From an uncultured Bacillota bacterium (lineage in GTDB: Bacteria > Bacillota_I > Bacilli_A > Erysipelotrichales > Erysipelotrichaceae): DNA of 8,772 nucleotides. Under the pieces are notes generated by a model that saw only the letters and a program-made list of their open reading frames with translations, was not told where the DNA came from and made no database searches. Shown one piece after another: positions 6,244 to 8,772 of this stretch; within the stretch, counting starts at the first letter, position 1, and every line of letters starts with the position of its first letter. Position numbers and translations under genes: made by a program. The stretch covers positions 1 to 8,772 of the forward strand of contig CASEHR010000079.1 in the NCBI GenBank assembly GCA_949287785.1, in the 5' to 3' direction.

Positions 6244-6815
6244 AAGTTTTTCCTCCTTACTTGCAGTATACCATCTCCGATATTCTCTTTTAGAATTATA
6301 TCAAATCGATCATCTTCTTGTACATATTCTATGAATTCTTGGATCTTTTTGACCATTGTCAGCGTATGACGATTATGTGTCAGTGCACGGTCCTTTACAA
6401 AACCGTGAAAGTTCATATTATCAAAGACGATCGTCCCCCAGGGAGCCAGATGCGGGTAACACATCGCCAGATACTCTTTGTTGTGTGCTTTACCGGCATC
6501 AACAAATATAAGATCGTAATCATGCCAGATCTTAAAATCACCGATATCCTTATGATAGATCGATATCTGGTCTTCCAAACCGCTGTTTCTTATATTGATT
6601 ACCGCCTGATCGTAACGCCGTTTATCTCTTTCGATGGTATCAATGTGAATGATACAGTCTATCTTCGCCATCTCAATCGCGCTATATCCTACTGCACTGC
6701 CTAATTCCAAGATATTACGATAACCATTTTCGATTATCAGTTCTTTAAGATAAGCAAGGGTCCCATCCTTGATGATCGGGACCCCTTGTGCCAATGCTTG
6801 ATCTTTTAATTCCAT
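6240..6815 (-). CDS. trmR: SAM-dependent O-methyltransferase, TrmR/YrrM-like (tRNA 5-hydroxyuridine methyltransferase)
   Basis: This looks like TrmR (YrrM of Bacillus subtilis), which methylates 5-hydroxyuridine at the tRNA wobble position to 5-methoxyuridine. The 191-residue length fits the compact class 3 methyltransferases (PF01596-like). The SAM-binding loop is ILELGSAVGYSAI (35-47), with Glu62 in DTIERD as the expected ribose contact. Asp106 in FVDAGKAHN and Asp132-Asn133 in FDNMNFHG match the metal-binding Asp/Asp-Asn set of catechol O-methyltransferase-like enzymes. The start is ATG at 6815, overlapping the pgcA stop as TAATG; no convincing ribosome site precedes it, so translation by termination-reinitiation is likely. 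Downstream, an AAGGAGG in the last codons serves the next gene. In B. subtilis this gene sits beside the U32-family hydroxylation genes trhP1/trhP2, which are absent from this window. A different small-molecule or tRNA substrate cannot be excluded from sequence. Confidence 0.8.
   Translation of the reverse strand: MELKDQALAQGVPIIKDGTLAYLKELIIENGYRNILELGSAVGYSAIEMAKIDCIIHIDTIERDKRRYDQAVINIRNSGLEDQISIYHKDIGDFKIWHDYDLIFVDAGKAHNKEYLAMCYPHLAPWGTIVFDNMNFHGFVKDRALTHNRHTLTMVKKIQEFIEYVQEDDRFDIILKENIGDGILQVRRKNL
6252..6258 (-). promoter_or_regulatory. Strong ribosome binding site for the coupled acidic-protein gene
   Basis: AAGGAGG on the minus strand stands eight bases before the GTG at 6243. It lies within the last codons of the methyltransferase (encoding Val-Arg-Arg-Lys). 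It is what selects the unusual GTG start, whose first two bases overlap the preceding TGA in the form GTGA. Confidence 0.85.
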
Positions 6816-8497
6816 TACTTAAGCAAATTGCTCATGAAGATGTGATAACGATCGTTTTTCGCTTTAGCTTCATCGTAAGTCTTATCCTTGATCGAGAAGT
6901 AGACTTTGCATTTAGGTTCTGTGCCGCTGGGTCTAATGGCAATAAACGATCCGTCTTCAAAATAGTATTTCAAAACATCAGATATATCGTAGCCGTTTAA
7001 TTCCTCAACGCTATCACCGGTATGTATCTTGCGCTCTTTGTAGTCTTCCCACTTAACGACCCTGTTTCCTTCGATATCCGATATAGGATCCTTTCTTTGT
7101 CTGTCCATGATCTCTTTTAAGCGTTTCGCACCGTCCGCACCCGGTAACATGATCGACAATTGCGAGTCGTAATAAGCACCAAGACGATCGTAGATCTCAT
7201 TCATGACATCATCAAGCGTCTTGCCCTTTTCACGATAATACGCACATGCTTCCGCCAGCATAAGACATGCCTGCGTCGCATCCTTATCGCGAACAAACGG
7301 TGACACCAATGACCCATAGGACTCTTCATAGCCGAAAACATAGTTCTTAGCGTGGTCTTTTTCGTATTTTGCGACTTTATCACCGATGTATTTAAATCCG
7401 GTCAACGTCTTCTCACACTCAACACCGTAATACTCAGCGACTGCCTCGCCGATATCCGATGTGACGATCGTATTGAACATGCACGGTCTTTCAGGCATCC
7501 TCCCCAGTTCCTTTCTCGAACTCAGAATGTATTCCAAAAGCAGCGCGCCGGTCTGATTACCGTTGAAGATCTTGTAGGTCCCCTTGATCTCTTTAATACC
7601 GACACCCATGCGATCGCCATCGGGATCGCAGACCAGAATCAGATCGCAATCCTCCTTTTCAGCCAGTTTCAATACTTCCTCATAAGCCCCAGCCTCTTCC
7701 GGATTAGGTGTTTTGGTCTTGGAAAAAGCCGGATCGGGTTCACATTGTTCAAGGACCGGGACGACATCGTAGCCAGCTTCTTTAAGTGTATCGCGGACTG
7801 CTAAGTTTGATGCTCCATGTTCGGGTGAAAAAGCGATCCTGAAGTCTTTCTTAAGATCTTTACGCAGCCTGATTCCCAAAACTTCTTTATAATATGCCGC
7901 ATCAACTTCATCACTGACGACATGAATCAGTTTTTCATCGTATTCTCCCGGTTTGATAGCCAAAATATCATCGAGCATATCGATCTCATCGATGACTTTC
8001 TGAGCCAGTTCCGGAATCAATTGACAACCGTTCTGATCGTAAAGCTTGTAACCGTTGTACTCTTTCGGATTATGGCTGGCAGTGATCATTATGCCACCAT
8101 CACAGTGGTAAAATCTCGTCATGAAGGATAATTCCGGCGTCGGTCTCAACTCCTTGGCGATGTAGACTTCAATGCCATAAGTAGCCAATAGATGTGCACA
8201 ATCATAACCAAACTCCTTTGAGTGATAACGATTGTCATATGAGATGGCGACTTTTGGTTCGGAACTTTTTTTCTTAAGATAGTTGATAAAGCCCATCGTC
8301 GCTTTTCTGACTGTATGGATGTTCAGACGATTCGGCCCGACACCCATAAGTCCGCGCATACCCGCTGTCTGAAACTTGACATCAGTATAGAAACTGTCTT
8401 CGATCTCGCTTTCAGATAATGACAGCAGCTCGTTTTTCAATTCAGGATCAAGATCAGGATGATCTCTCCAATATTCATATCTTTGTTGTATATCCAT
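6815..8497 (-). CDS. pgcA: Alpha-phosphoglucomutase / phosphohexose mutase
   Basis: This cytoplasmic enzyme interconverts glucose 1-phosphate and glucose 6-phosphate, linking glycolysis with cell-envelope sugar nucleotides and glycogen or phosphorolysis products. The 560 residues match PgcA-type members of the phosphohexomutase family. Numbering from the ATG at 8497, landmarks are the phosphoserine loop GIMITASHNP with Ser141, the metal loop DPDGDR (291-296), the sugar-binding GYEESYG (389-395) and the phosphate-binding RPSGTEP (522-528), in the usual order of four domains. I chose ATG 8497: AGAGG (8503-8507) lies five bases from it, while the in-frame GTG at 8503 would start inside that ribosome site. 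The stop TAA overlaps the methyltransferase ATG by one base. A hairpin separates it from ptsH, but the short distance and lack of a visible promoter suggest read-through or shared transcription. Phosphomannomutase activity is possible in this family; the long length favours the glucose enzyme. Confidence 0.93.
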   Translation of the reverse strand: MDIQQRYEYWRDHPDLDPELKNELLSLSESEIEDSFYTDVKFQTAGMRGLMGVGPNRLNIHTVRKATMGFINYLKKKSSEPKVAISYDNRYHSKEFGYDCAHLLATYGIEVYIAKELRPTPELSFMTRFYHCDGGIMITASHNPKEYNGYKLYDQNGCQLIPELAQKVIDEIDMLDDILAIKPGEYDEKLIHVVSDEVDAAYYKEVLGIRLRKDLKKDFRIAFSPEHGASNLAVRDTLKEAGYDVVPVLEQCEPDPAFSKTKTPNPEEAGAYEEVLKLAEKEDCDLILVCDPDGDRMGVGIKEIKGTYKIFNGNQTGALLLEYILSSRKELGRMPERPCMFNTIVTSDIGEAVAEYYGVECEKTLTGFKYIGDKVAKYEKDHAKNYVFGYEESYGSLVSPFVRDKDATQACLMLAEACAYYREKGKTLDDVMNEIYDRLGAYYDSQLSIMLPGADGAKRLKEIMDRQRKDPISDIEGNRVVKWEDYKERKIHTGDSVEELNGYDISDVLKYYFEDGSFIAIRPSGTEPKCKVYFSIKDKTYDEAKAKNDRYHIFMSNLLK

Positions 8498-8514
8498 GTT
8501 CACCTCTAATAATA

Positions 8515-8536
8515 AGGGAGATCATAAGATCTCCCT
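8515..8536. terminator. Perfect 9-bp hairpin between ptsH and pgcA
   Basis: AGGGAGATC (8515-8523) and GATCTCCCT (8528-8536) are perfect inverted arms around a four-base loop. On the minus strand, the sense of both neighbouring genes, the stem is followed by TATTATTAG and then the pgcA ribosome site, so the U tract is broken and only a leaky terminator or processing/stability hairpin is expected. On the plus strand a TGTTTTCTT tract follows, but no plus-strand gene ends here. Confidence 0.6.
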
Positions 8537-8542
8537 GTTTTC

Positions 8543-8772
8543 TTAAGCAATTACCTTTTGTGTCTTTAAGATCTCTTCGATCGTTTGGATAGCTACATCT
8601 TCATCTTCACCTTCACATGTAATGGTGATCTCCGATTGAGTCGGAATACCTAATGACATAACTCCCATGATTGATTTCATATTGACAGCGCGTTCTTTAT
8701 ATGCGACCTTGACATCGCTCTTGAATTTGCTGGCAGCATTTACGGCAACAGTAGCCGGACGCGCATGTAGTC
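8543..8772 (-). CDS. ptsH: Phosphocarrier protein HPr, 5' end beyond window
   Basis: This is the small cytoplasmic phosphocarrier of the sugar phosphotransferase system, passing phosphate from enzyme I to EIIA domains. Seventy-five residues are present before the TAA at 8543-8545, plus two bases of an upstream codon compatible with Gly13. The first whole codons read LHARPA, the active-site loop with phosphoryl-acceptor His15. Thirty-one residues later, NMKSIMGVM contains Ser46, the HPr kinase/phosphorylase target that in Bacillota links HPr to CcpA-mediated catabolite control. If the Leu is residue 14, the protein ends at residue 88, the standard HPr length, so only about 13 N-terminal residues are missing. 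The presence of both His15 and Ser46 argues for a true HPr and not the Crh paralogue, which lacks His15. No enzyme I gene (ptsI) follows; pgcA does. Confidence 0.94.
   Translation of the reverse strand, partial: LHARPATVAVNAASKFKSDVKVAYKERAVNMKSIMGVMSLGIPTQSEITITCEGEDEDVAIQTIEEILKTQKVIA

Noticed and set aside
7352..7804. Plus-strand open frame of 150 codons opposite pgcA
   Set aside because: It is antisense to the conserved metal-loop and sugar-binding region of the mutase, and has no start signals or recognisable domain.

Overview
The window looks like a chromosomal housekeeping segment of a low-to-mid-GC member of the Bacillota. Every convincing gene lies on the minus strand, so transcription runs from position 8772 down to position 1. 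The phylum is suggested by an HPr that carries both His15 and the regulatory Ser46, by strong AGGAGG-type ribosome binding sites, by a lipoprotein-type sugar-binding protein and by a TrmR-like tRNA methyltransferase. An Erysipelotrichia-like lineage is possible, but that is a guess and not something the sequence proves.

The layout in transcription order has two blocks. The first holds ptsH (HPr, 5' end cut by the window edge), a hairpin, pgcA (alpha-phosphoglucomutase), a TrmR/YrrM-type O-methyltransferase joined to it by a TAATG overlap, and an unrecognised membrane-anchored, extremely acidic protein joined by a GTGA overlap. A hairpin with a U tract then ends this block near 5093-5118. The second block starts at an extended -10 promoter near 5051 with a 14-bp dyad at its predicted start site. 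It encodes a complete CUT1-family ABC importer: solute-binding lipoprotein, a hairpin attenuator, ATPase, and two permeases. A separate AI-2E-family membrane protein follows and runs off the window at position 1.

The importer is the clearest functional unit. The lipoprotein captures a ligand outside the cell, the two permeases form the channel, and the ATPase drives import. Similarity to UgpB and other carbohydrate-binding proteins is visible, but the ligand (a sugar, oligosaccharide or glycerol phosphodiester) cannot be fixed from sequence alone, and no glycosidase, phosphorylase or regulator is encoded beside it. HPr and phosphoglucomutase upstream give a carbon-metabolism setting, but they lie in a different transcription unit.

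No defence system, mobile element, CRISPR array, tRNA or rRNA was seen. The parts most worth a second look are the acidic anchored protein coupled to the tRNA methyltransferase, the dyad at the importer promoter, the probable leaderless start of the AI-2E gene, and a marked excess of GATC tetranucleotides. No gene-free stretch exceeds about 130 bases.
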